Of a stretch of DNA of 10,517 nucleotides, positions 1 through 6,878 are shown piece by piece. Positions within the stretch are counted from its first letter, which is position 1. Each line of letters starts with the position of its first letter. Position numbers and translations under genes: made by a program. The notes under the pieces were generated by a model, which was not told the DNA's origin, made no database searches, and saw only the letters and a list, made by a program, of their open reading frames with translations. The stretch lies in assembly GCA_947478975.1 (NCBI GenBank), contig CANJYI010000058.1, forward strand, positions 1 through 10,517. Direction: 5' to 3'. The stretch is from Chthoniobacteraceae bacterium (lineage in GTDB: Bacteria; Verrucomicrobiota; Verrucomicrobiia; Chthoniobacterales; Chthoniobacteraceae).

Positions 1-1067
1 ACCACTTCGCCCGAGGTGGCGTCCACACAGGAGGCAATCCCCGAGTCATCCACCATGTACAGCATGCCGTCCACCAGCAGCATCGAGGGCTTGCTCGGCA
101 CCCCTTTCTTCACCCGCCACGCCAGTTGGGACTCCTCCAGCACGCCGCTCCCCCCCAGCTTCACCGCCAGAATCTGGCCCTTAAACCCGCTCTGGAAAAA
201 CGCCGTCCCGCGCCAAAACAACGGCCGTTCGCTGGCGCTGTGCTGCGCCCTCTCCTCTACCCGCCAGAGTTCCTTACCGGTGGCCGGGTCGTAAGCGTAG
301 TGGCACTTCGCACCGCTGCTCAGCAGGACTGATTTCCCCTCCCACTCCACCACGGCGGGGGTCGCGAACGCCTTGCGGAAATCGCCGTCCCCGGTCGGCT
401 TGCCCTCTGCTGTCAGATCCTTGAAATCCACGGTCCGCTCGGTGCGCCAGAGCGTCTTGCCGGTGTGCCGGTCCAACGCCACCACGTACTGGAAATCGCT
501 CCCGTCAAAGTGAAGCAGCAGCGAGTCGCGCCAGACCACCGGCGAGGAACCCGCCCCACGGAAGTGGTTGCACACGAAGTCACGCCGCTCCCAGAGCTTG
601 GCGCCGCTGGCTTCGTCAAAACACGCGGTCCCCGGGGAGCCAAAACTGACATAGACCTTGCCGCCGGAGATCGCGGGTGTGGGGGAGGCGTAGCTATTGA
701 ACTTGTGGCAAAACTGGGGGTTTTCCACCTTGAAAACCACTTCGTCGCGCAGGATCCGCCCCGATTCACGATCCACCACCACCAGAAAAAGCTCGGTGCC
801 GTCCTCAGAAGCGGTCGTCAACCAGATGCGCTCTCCGGAAACCACCGGCGAGGACCAGGCCTTCCCATGAATGGCGGTCTTCCACACCACCCCGGCCCCC
901 TCGGTCGGTGCGTCCGGCAGGCCCACCGCCTTCGCGGCTCCGTCGCCAGTGGGACCGCGGAACTGAGGCCACTCGTCGGCGGCACCGGCAACCGGGGAAT
1001 GCGCGAGGACAAGACAGAGGGAAGCCCCCAAAGGGAGCAGGCGGGAACGGGGGGTGGTTTTGCTCAT
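1..1067 (-). CDS. Secreted PQQ-like beta-propeller repeat protein, C-terminus cut by window
   Basis: The frame is open from the ATG at 1067 down to the window start, giving 355 residues with no stop, so the C-terminus lies outside. Residues 1-29 look like a Sec signal peptide: basic start, hydrophobic LLPLGASLCLVLA, then a probable cut after VAGA. Next comes DEWPQFRGPTGDG (31-43), the entry motif of many secreted beta-propeller proteins in Planctomycetes and Verrucomicrobia. Propeller blades appear as repeated D-x-x-(T/S)-G-x-x-LW strands at about 151-159 (DEASGAKLW), 199-207 (DRHTGKTLW), 260-268 (DPATGKELW) and 349-354, with SSPVV and SPTPAISGGKVYV between them. The fold resembles BamB and quinoprotein dehydrogenases, but no dehydrogenase active site is visible, so it is probably a periplasmic scaffold or binding protein of unknown partner. 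A weak AAGG lies 4 bases before the ATG. It is divergent from the phosphoesterase gene. Family call is firm; function is not. Confidence 0.88.
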   Translation of the reverse strand, partial: MSKTTPRSRLLPLGASLCLVLAHSPVAGAADEWPQFRGPTGDGAAKAVGLPDAPTEGAGVVWKTAIHGKAWSSPVVSGERIWLTTASEDGTELFLVVVDRESGRILRDEVVFKVENPQFCHKFNSYASPTPAISGGKVYVSFGSPGTACFDEASGAKLWERRDFVCNHFRGAGSSPVVWRDSLLLHFDGSDFQYVVALDRHTGKTLWRTERTVDFKDLTAEGKPTGDGDFRKAFATPAVVEWEGKSVLLSSGAKCHYAYDPATGKELWRVEERAQHSASERPLFWRGTAFFQSGFKGQILAVKLGGSGVLEESQLAWRVKKGVPSKPSMLLVDGMLYMVDDSGIASCVDATSGEV

Positions 1068-1156
1068 ACGCCTTAGCACAAACCAAAACACAGCGGGAAC
1101 CAAAGCCAGATTCACCATTGCCCGTAAAAACGATTCCAACAATCCGCGCCTGCGGC

Positions 1157-1182
1157 GTTGCAAATGAGCCCCATGTTGCAAA
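1157..1182. promoter_or_regulatory. Twin GTTGCAAA direct repeat upstream of the phosphoesterase gene
   Basis: The 8-base word GTTGCAAA occurs at 1157-1164 and again at 1175-1182, an 18-base period. Its core TTGCAA is itself palindromic. The second copy ends 9 bases before the ATG at 1192, in the 124-base gap between two divergent genes. Tandem palindromic cores at near two helical turns can be a regulator site, but no regulator is encoded here and chance cannot be excluded. I see no convincing -35/-10 pair in the gap. Confidence 0.25.
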
Positions 1183-1191
1183 CCTTCAACC

Positions 1192-2151
1192 ATGTCGAAC
1201 TCCTCCCCCCTTACCCGTCGTTCCCTGCTGGGACTCGCCGGCGGTCTTTTCGGGATCTCCCAAACCCCGCTCCTCTCGAACGCTCCTGGCGCCCAGTCGG
1301 CGCCCGCAGCGGACGGCTCTTTCAGCTTCGCCCACCTCACCGACATCCACGTCACCCCCAAACTGCGCGCCCCCGAAGGCCTGCGGCTCTGCGTACAGGC
1401 GGTCAACGCCCTTCCCCAGAGCACCGCTTTTGTGCTCACCGGCGGGGACCTGATCATGGACGCACTCGATGAAGAGGCCTCCTACGTGCGGGACCAGTGG
1501 GCATGCTTTGACGATGCGATGAAGGCGCTGCGTCTTCCGGCGCACCACACCATTGGAAACCACGACATCGGCGGGTGGTCGCACAAGGCGCTCATTGGCA
1601 AAAACGCCCCGGAATACGGCAAAGCTTACTTTGCGGAGAAGTACGGCAAAGGGAACACCTACCGCAGCTTTGACCACGGGGGCTGGCATTTCATCATTTT
1701 GGATTCCGTTGCGCTGGATGAGACCTCCGGGGACTACTACGGCTGGATCGACGACGCCCAACTGGAGTGGCTCAAAGCCGACCTGGCCAAGACCGGAAAG
1801 CAGACGCCCATCATCGTCTCGACACACATCCCGTTCGTCTCCGTCTGGGGACAGTTCAACGCAGATCCGAGAAAGGGCGAGGGCCCCAAGGGGCTTATCA
1901 ACAACGGTCACCTCGTCCGGAAGGTGCTGGGCAGCTTTAACGTCAAACTCGTCCTTTGTGGTCACGGACACGTTTCGGAGCGCATCGAGCTTTCCCACTA
2001 CAACAAGACCACCTTCATCCAAGGCGGGGCCGTCTGCGGGATGTGGTGGAAAGGCAAGGTGGCGGGAAACCCGGAAGGCTTCGGCGTGGTCACCTGCAAG
2101 CCTGACGGCACGTTTGCCTACGAGTACCGGGACTACGGCTGGGTGGCGTAA
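1192..2151 (+). CDS. Tat-exported calcineurin-like metallophosphoesterase
   Basis: This 319-residue protein has a twin-arginine signal (TRRSLLGLAGG, residues 8-18), so it is probably exported folded to the periplasm. The catalytic domain then shows all metallophosphoesterase motifs in order: DIH (D51, H53), GGDLIMD (D86), GNHD (N123-H124-D125), THIPF (H212) and GHGH (H258, H260). These residues hold a two-metal centre that hydrolyses phosphomono- or diesters. The closest general type is the Icc/CpdA-like and purple-acid-phosphatase-like group, but the substrate cannot be read from sequence. There is no extra C-terminal domain. An in-frame TGA at 1165-1167 precedes the ATG at 1192 and no other start codon lies between them, so the start is well fixed; no Shine-Dalgarno is visible. 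The next gene starts 58 bases downstream on the same strand. Confidence 0.93.
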   Translation: MSNSSPLTRRSLLGLAGGLFGISQTPLLSNAPGAQSAPAADGSFSFAHLTDIHVTPKLRAPEGLRLCVQAVNALPQSTAFVLTGGDLIMDALDEEASYVRDQWACFDDAMKALRLPAHHTIGNHDIGGWSHKALIGKNAPEYGKAYFAEKYGKGNTYRSFDHGGWHFIILDSVALDETSGDYYGWIDDAQLEWLKADLAKTGKQTPIIVSTHIPFVSVWGQFNADPRKGEGPKGLINNGHLVRKVLGSFNVKLVLCGHGHVSERIELSHYNKTTFIQGGAVCGMWWKGKVAGNPEGFGVVTCKPDGTFAYEYRDYGWVA

Positions 2152-2209
2152 CCTAGCATCCAGACTCTTCGACTTTTCCCGTCTCCCTGACCAAGTGAAA
2201 TCCAAAGGC

Positions 2210-2974
2210 ATGCATTCATGGTTGTGGCTAGACGGCGGCTACGTGCCCGAACGCTCCCTGCCCATCTCGGACAGGGGCTTCCGCTACGGAATGTCCGTGT
2301 TTGAGACGCTCCGGATTTTTGAAGGAACGCCAGGCTTTCTGGGACCCCATCTGGAACGGCTGCGCGCGACCACCCTCAGATGCGGTTTCCTTCCTCCTGC
2401 GAAAGCGCTTTCTGCCCTCCCGGAGCATCTGGGCAGCCTGAATGGGACCGGTGTGGTGCGCGTCTACATCACCGCTGGCGACGGCGCGCCCGCGGCTCCC
2501 GCCGAGCAGTGCAGAGTGATGGTGCTCTTCGAGCCCAGGACACCCTTCCAGCCCGCAACCTACGCGGTGCGCAGCCACCCGGATCCCCACCTGCCGCCCT
2601 TCGGCGGATTAAAGACCGCAAACTACTGGGCCAACGCCGAGGCACTCAGACAGGCGCGCCTCCAAGGGGCGGATGAAGCCCTCCTTTTCCTTCCCGACGG
2701 CAGGCTTACCGGGGCCTGCATGGCGAACGCCTTTGTCAAAACCCCGGCCGGCTGGCTGACCCCAAGCCTCCAGTGCGGGGCGCGCGACGGGGTGGTCCGG
2801 GCATGGACTCTTCAACACCTTTCCGTAAAGGAAGCGCCGGTCACCAAGGAAATGCTCCTGGAGGCCTCCTCGATATTTCTGAGCAGCAGTTGGATTGGGC
2901 TCGTCCAAGTCCACAGCCTGGATGAACGCCCGCTCTCCCTCCACGCCGAGATCGAGGCGCTCAACCCACTTTAG
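2210..2974 (+). CDS. Fold-type IV PLP enzyme (aminotransferase class IV / aminodeoxychorismate lyase-like)
   Basis: The 254-residue protein fits class IV PLP enzymes: aminodeoxychorismate lyase (PabC, folate pathway), D-amino-acid and branched-chain aminotransferases. Visible landmarks are SDRGFRYGMSVFETLR (20-35), HLERL with phosphate-binding R50, LKTANYW with the probable Schiff-base lysine K135, GADEALLF (153-160), CGARDGVVR (189-197) and SSSWIGLVQV (225-234). The length and compact form suit PabC better than branched-chain enzymes of about 300 residues. Oddity: the T-E-G/C-x-x-x-N loop reads TGACMAN (167-173), so the glutamate that normally contacts the PLP ring nitrogen is Gly168. One base change (GGG from GAG) would explain it. 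The frame stays open far upstream inside the phosphoesterase gene, but homology starts at the ATG at 2210; a GTG at 2195 is a possible alternative. PabC would pair logically with folE2 further right, but this is inference. Confidence 0.85.
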   Translation: MHSWLWLDGGYVPERSLPISDRGFRYGMSVFETLRIFEGTPGFLGPHLERLRATTLRCGFLPPAKALSALPEHLGSLNGTGVVRVYITAGDGAPAAPAEQCRVMVLFEPRTPFQPATYAVRSHPDPHLPPFGGLKTANYWANAEALRQARLQGADEALLFLPDGRLTGACMANAFVKTPAGWLTPSLQCGARDGVVRAWTLQHLSVKEAPVTKEMLLEASSIFLSSSWIGLVQVHSLDERPLSLHAEIEALNPL

Positions 2975-3027
2975 CTGTTGGCAGCGGCCCCAAGACACGG
3001 GAAATTGCACATCCCTTTGCACCAGAC

Positions 3028-5568
3028 ATGACCGATTACACTAACCAGCGCAGAAAGCCTTACGGTCTCCGCGGCGTCATTGCGCGCCTGCGCAGCTCGC
3101 TCAAGGTGGTCGCCATCGGCGGCGGCGTTCTCTGCCTTTTGGGTGCCGGGGTGGGCGCCTGGCAGTATTTTGTCTGGTCGGGCAAGGCAGCGGCACTGGA
3201 CTACCGCCGGCTGCGGGAAATGGAGTCAGGGAGCCAGATTTTCGACAGGAACGCCGAGCTCATCGGCCGGATTTTCATTAAAAACCGGGATGAAAAGCCG
3301 CTGGGCGATCTTTCCAAATACCTCCAACAGGCGGTGGTTTCCGTCGAGGACTCGCGCTTCTACAGCCACGGGGGCGTCGACTATTTTGGCGTTGCACGCG
3401 CGCTTTCCAAAAACCTGCGGGCCCGCCGCGGGAGGGAGGGCGCCAGCACCCTGACCCAACAGTTGGCCCGGAACACCTTCACCGAGGAGCTCCCGAGCAA
3501 GGACCGCTCCATTAAGAGGAAGGTGCTCGAAATGTTTGTCGCCTGGGAGGTGGAACGACTCCATTCCAAGGGGGAGATTCTCGAGCTCTACCTCAACCGG
3601 GTGTTTTTCGGCAGCGGCTTTTACGGGGCGGAAGCGGCGGCACAGGGCTACTTTGGCAAGAGCGCCAAGGAGCTCTCCCTGGCGGAATCCGCCCTTTTGG
3701 CAGGACTGTTGCGCAGCCCCAACCACCTTTCCCCGTGGCGCAACCGGAAGGCCTGCATTGACGCGCGCAATTATGTCCTGCTCCGGATGCGGGACCTGGG
3801 AACCATTTCCGAAGCCGACTACAAGGCGGCCCGGGAGGACGATCCGCTGGTGAAAAACAAGCGTTCCATCGTGCAGGAAAGCTACGCCGCCGCGTTGGTG
3901 CAGTCGCAGATGGCCAAGATTGCGGGCCTGGAAAGCGCCATGAGCGAGGGCTACCGGATCTACACCACCATCGACCTGAACCTCCAGCGCAAGGCCGAGG
4001 CCGCGCTCCTCAAACAGATGGATCTGGTCGAGCGCCGCTCCGATTTCCAAGGAAAGCCCACCCTTACGGGCTTTGAGCCGGTGTACCGGGCCTGGAAAAA
4101 GCGCGTCGCCGCCGGCGCAGAGGAACCCGCACCCAAGCCGGAATACCTGCAAGGGGCCGTGGTCGCGCTGGACAATTCCAACGGAGCCATCCGCGTGTTG
4201 GTCGGAGGTCGCGACGTGCAGCACAGCGAATTCAACCGGGTTTCCCAATCCAAAAAGCCCCCGGGCAGCGCCTTCAAGCCGCTGGTGTACGCAGCCGGCT
4301 TTGAGCGCGGCCTGCATCCCCAGACCGTCGTTCAGGACACCGTCATGGACAACCGCAAGGTCATGGTGGGCGGTACCAGCGGCATTCTCGGGGAATGGGC
4401 CAGGGAGCAATCCGACACCCCCTACGACGGCCTCATCCCCTGCCGCAACGCGCTGATCCGCTCTAAAAACGCAGCCACCGTGCGCTTTGGAATGCTCATC
4501 GCCGACGATCTGAAAGCCTCCCTTGAAGCCGTCTCTTCCACGGCAAAGGCCGCAGGCATCCAATCGCCCGTACGCCCCTTCCCCTACTCCTTCCTGGGAA
4601 GCAGCGAACTCTCCCTGATGGAGCTGACCCTGGCCTACACCACCTTTCCCAACATCGGTTCCCGCCCCGCAAAGTCCTACATCATCGAGCGTATCGAGGA
4701 CAGCAGCGGCCGGTTGATCTTCCAGGAAAGCCCAGCCCGCGAACCCGTGCTCAAGCCCGGTGTCGCCTTCCAGGTGCACGAATGCCTGAGCGAAGCCCTC
4801 GCCCACGGCACCGGCGCCAAGGCATTCACCTCGTACGGACTCAAAAACCTCCCCTTCGCGGGAAAGACCGGCACCGCCTACGACTTCACAGATGTGTGGT
4901 TTCTGGGCTATTCCAGCGAACTGACCTGCGGGGTGTGGTCCGGCTTCGACAAGCCGCGCACCCAGATTTACCGGGGCGCCTTCGGAAGCGACATCGCGTT
5001 GCCAATCTGGACGGAAGTGATGACGGCTTCCCTCGCCAAGTATCCGCCACGCCAGTTTCAGAGACCGGAAGACCTGCATCGCTGCCAGGTCTGCACAAAA
5101 TCAGGCTACGCCCCGATCGCCGCCTGCCAGGAAAAAGGCCCGGGCGGAGAGGCAGTCTCCACCACGATGGAGGCCTGGCTCACCATTGCCCAGCGGCCTT
5201 TGCCGGACGAGACCTGCGACGTCCACGGCCCCAAAAGGGCGCGGCGCCGGCGTTCTGAAGAAGGCGCCCAGCCGAGGGTGGAGCTCGCCATGGATTTGAG
5301 TACGGTCACCCCGGTGGCACTCAAGGCGCCCACCGTCCTTGGGGAGGATCCTTTCAACGCGTTGCGTTCGGAACAGGCCGCCCTCGAAATTAAAAACTTC
5401 CGCGAAAGCGGAAAGGCGGCTCCTCTGGACAACAAGGCCCCCACAGGAAAGCCCTCCGCCACAGAAGGGCCCGAGCCCCCCCGCGTGCAAGCAGTGCGCC
5501 CCGGAGAAGGCGCCCCCGTCAACGCCCCCCTCCCCGCCCAGTCCAGCCTTCCGAAGTTGGAGTTTTAA
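3028..5568 (+). CDS. Class A penicillin-binding protein (PBP1A-like transglycosylase/transpeptidase)
   Basis: A bifunctional peptidoglycan synthase of 846 residues, polymerising lipid II and cross-linking stem peptides on the outer face of the inner membrane. A basic cytoplasmic start (1-26) is followed by one membrane helix (about 27-50). The GT51 transglycosylase spans about 65-235: VEDSRFYSHGGVD with catalytic E107, GASTLTQQLARN (138-149), RKVLEMF and ILELYLNRVFFG (184-195). The transpeptidase spans about 375-670: PGSAFKP with nucleophile S414 and K417, SKN (479-481) and KTGTA (613-617). All catalytic motifs are intact. After the domain comes a cysteine-bearing segment (C686, C689, C700, C730), a basic patch RARRRR (737-742) and a Pro/Ala-rich, probably disordered tail to the end. 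The gene starts 53 bases after the PLP enzyme gene, without an obvious Shine-Dalgarno. It would be named mrcA or pbp1A in most annotations. Confidence 0.96.
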   Translation: MTDYTNQRRKPYGLRGVIARLRSSLKVVAIGGGVLCLLGAGVGAWQYFVWSGKAAALDYRRLREMESGSQIFDRNAELIGRIFIKNRDEKPLGDLSKYLQQAVVSVEDSRFYSHGGVDYFGVARALSKNLRARRGREGASTLTQQLARNTFTEELPSKDRSIKRKVLEMFVAWEVERLHSKGEILELYLNRVFFGSGFYGAEAAAQGYFGKSAKELSLAESALLAGLLRSPNHLSPWRNRKACIDARNYVLLRMRDLGTISEADYKAAREDDPLVKNKRSIVQESYAAALVQSQMAKIAGLESAMSEGYRIYTTIDLNLQRKAEAALLKQMDLVERRSDFQGKPTLTGFEPVYRAWKKRVAAGAEEPAPKPEYLQGAVVALDNSNGAIRVLVGGRDVQHSEFNRVSQSKKPPGSAFKPLVYAAGFERGLHPQTVVQDTVMDNRKVMVGGTSGILGEWAREQSDTPYDGLIPCRNALIRSKNAATVRFGMLIADDLKASLEAVSSTAKAAGIQSPVRPFPYSFLGSSELSLMELTLAYTTFPNIGSRPAKSYIIERIEDSSGRLIFQESPAREPVLKPGVAFQVHECLSEALAHGTGAKAFTSYGLKNLPFAGKTGTAYDFTDVWFLGYSSELTCGVWSGFDKPRTQIYRGAFGSDIALPIWTEVMTASLAKYPPRQFQRPEDLHRCQVCTKSGYAPIAACQEKGPGGEAVSTTMEAWLTIAQRPLPDETCDVHGPKRARRRRSEEGAQPRVELAMDLSTVTPVALKAPTVLGEDPFNALRSEQAALEIKNFRESGKAAPLDNKAPTGKPSATEGPEPPRVQAVRPGEGAPVNAPLPAQSSLPKLEF

Positions 5569-5596
5569 GCGATTCTGCCAGTCCTCCTCAGGGCTC

Positions 5597-5618
5597 CTGC
5601 CACCTTTCGGAGGGGCGG
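5597..5618. terminator. Possible bidirectional terminator hairpin between convergent genes
   Basis: In the 63-base gap between two converging stop codons, 5597-5605 can pair with 5611-5618 (eight pairs including one G-T, with A5602 bulged) around the loop TTCGG. No run of T follows on the plus strand, so it is not a textbook intrinsic terminator. Its position between convergent genes is the main support. Confidence 0.35.
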
Positions 5619-5631
5619 ATTCAACCAGGAC

Positions 5632-6747
5632 TCAGAGTGTTTTGAGAAACTTGCTCAGATCCGAAATTTTTGGGCTCTTTGCGTTGCGCACGTAGAAACC
5701 GGAGGTGGCCACCCCAATTTGCAGGCTCTGCGCCAGGTCCAGTCCCAGAATCAACCCCGTACAGAAGCCCGCGTTGAAATGGTCCCCAGCGCCCGTGGTG
5801 ATTTTTGGCTTCGCCGTGTAGGGGCCTTCCACACAAGTCGCCCCGTGCTCGTTCGCGGCCGCTGCGAACTGGGTTGGGTGCACCACAACCGTGTCGATAT
5901 CCAGCAATTCGCGCAGGCGGAGCGCGTGCGAGGTCACATCAACCTGGCTCTCGCCGGGATGCGGCACGCCGAGCACCTCGCCGACCTGGTAGCTCTCGCG
6001 CAGGTTCAACCCGAGCACCACCCGGAAATGCTTTTCAAACTTCGAGATCTGCTTGAGAGCATCCCGGATGTCCTCGGCAGAACGTTTCTCGGGGTCCGCC
6101 AAATCGAAAAACAGGATGCGCTTCGGGCCCGTCAGCTGCGGGGCGATGACGCTGGCCACCTTTTGGAAGATACCCTTCATCTGCGTGAGCATCGTCCAGT
6201 TGACCATCGCGATGAAACTGCTCTGGGAGAAGATTTTCACCAGCTGCTTTTCAGGCACGTGCTTGAGCAGGTTGGCCCAGTTCACCTCGCGCAGGCTCTC
6301 GTGCTTGCCGAACATCAGCTTCCCGTCGTCAAACTCGATGGCATCCGTCACCCCGGGCTCAGCGATCGAATGCACCTTGGCCGATTTTGCAAACTCACTG
6401 AAAACCGGATGTACCGTCCCCTCCCCAAGATTACCGATGTAAGTCACCGCAGAGCCCAGCGCCCCCAGGGCGTTCGCCATGATCGGGCCGTTCCCCCCCA
6501 GCTTCTGCATCTGCACCACCATCTCCATGTTGGCGCTCAAACCCGCCGCGCTGGAGATCCGCTCTGCGAAGTCTGTCATCCTATCCATCCGGGTGTATTT
6601 GGACGCGGATTCCCGTGTCTTCACCACGTGGAGAATGTTGTCCACGAAACCGTCAAACCCGACCAGCACCTTGTTGTTGTCCAACTGAGCCGCCGCCGTT
6701 TTGAGGGAGGCGACAACCTGCAAGGGAAGAGGGCGGGAAGAATTCAT
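5632..6747 (-). CDS. PfkB-family carbohydrate/nucleoside kinase, substrate unknown
   Basis: This 371-residue protein has the ribokinase-like fold used by ATP-dependent kinases of sugars and nucleosides. The N-terminal signature is VLVGFDGFVDN (27-37), matching the substrate-binding strand. GGNGPIMANALGALG (84-98) is PfkB signature 1. TTGAGDHFNAGF (317-328) is signature 2, with G319-A-G-D322 forming the anion hole and the catalytic base. It is longer than typical ribokinases of about 310 residues, with the extra length in the middle (about 140-250), so the substrate cannot be assigned. The frame could start 34 residues earlier (6849), but that extension is low-complexity and unlike any kinase start, so the ATG at 6745-6747 was chosen; no clear Shine-Dalgarno precedes it. 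It converges on the penicillin-binding protein gene and is divergent from nadB. Confidence 0.88.
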   Translation of the reverse strand: MNSSRPLPLQVVASLKTAAAQLDNNKVLVGFDGFVDNILHVVKTRESASKYTRMDRMTDFAERISSAAGLSANMEMVVQMQKLGGNGPIMANALGALGSAVTYIGNLGEGTVHPVFSEFAKSAKVHSIAEPGVTDAIEFDDGKLMFGKHESLREVNWANLLKHVPEKQLVKIFSQSSFIAMVNWTMLTQMKGIFQKVASVIAPQLTGPKRILFFDLADPEKRSAEDIRDALKQISKFEKHFRVVLGLNLRESYQVGEVLGVPHPGESQVDVTSHALRLRELLDIDTVVVHPTQFAAAANEHGATCVEGPYTAKPKITTGAGDHFNAGFCTGLILGLDLAQSLQIGVATSGFYVRNAKSPKISDLSKFLKTL

Positions 6748-6837
6748 GCGCACTGAGTAGCCGCAACCGCCCCCCGACTCCAGCCTCGAAACACAGCCAC
6801 CCAGTTGCGCCATGGGAGCAGAGGCCCCTCTTCTTTT

Positions 6838-6867
6838 GTGCTGCACCAATCGGCTGTGCCCTGCACA
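6838..6867. promoter_or_regulatory. Two adjacent dyads just upstream of nadB, candidate operator
   Basis: Two perfect short inverted repeats sit side by side: GTGC-T-GCAC at 6838-6846 and TGTGC-CCT-GCACA at 6855-6867, centres 19 bases apart (near two helical turns). They share the GTGC/GCAC half-site, and the outer arms TTGTGC (6836-6841) and GCACAA (6863-6868) also match each other. The second ends 11 bases before the nadB ATG. Known NadR-type boxes do not look like this. An operator for the nadB operon or the divergent kinase gene is plausible but unproven; a transcript hairpin is an alternative. Confidence 0.35.
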
Positions 6868-6878
6868 ATGGACGGCCC

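Noticed and set aside
465..1076. A 203-residue plus-strand open frame over the beta-propeller gene
   Set aside because: The minus strand encodes a signal peptide and repeated propeller blades over the same bases; this frame is low-complexity.
1186..2211. A 341-residue minus-strand open frame opposite the metallophosphoesterase gene
   Set aside because: The plus strand carries every phosphoesterase motif; the antisense translation has no domain features.
3226..5079. A 617-residue open frame on the minus strand opposite the penicillin-binding protein gene
   Set aside because: It lies fully antisense to a gene with intact catalytic motifs, has low-complexity Gly/Val/Ala-rich sequence, and is the expected by-product of GC-rich codon use.
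5719..6756. A 345-residue plus-strand open frame opposite the PfkB kinase gene
   Set aside because: It is antisense to clear PfkB motifs and its translation is rich in His/Arg/Leu with no recognisable domain.
6748..6849. A 34-residue N-terminal extension of the PfkB kinase
   Set aside because: The extension is Gly/Cys/Ser-rich, unlike kinase N-termini, and would consume most of the divergent promoter gap; the ATG at 6747 fits the family better.
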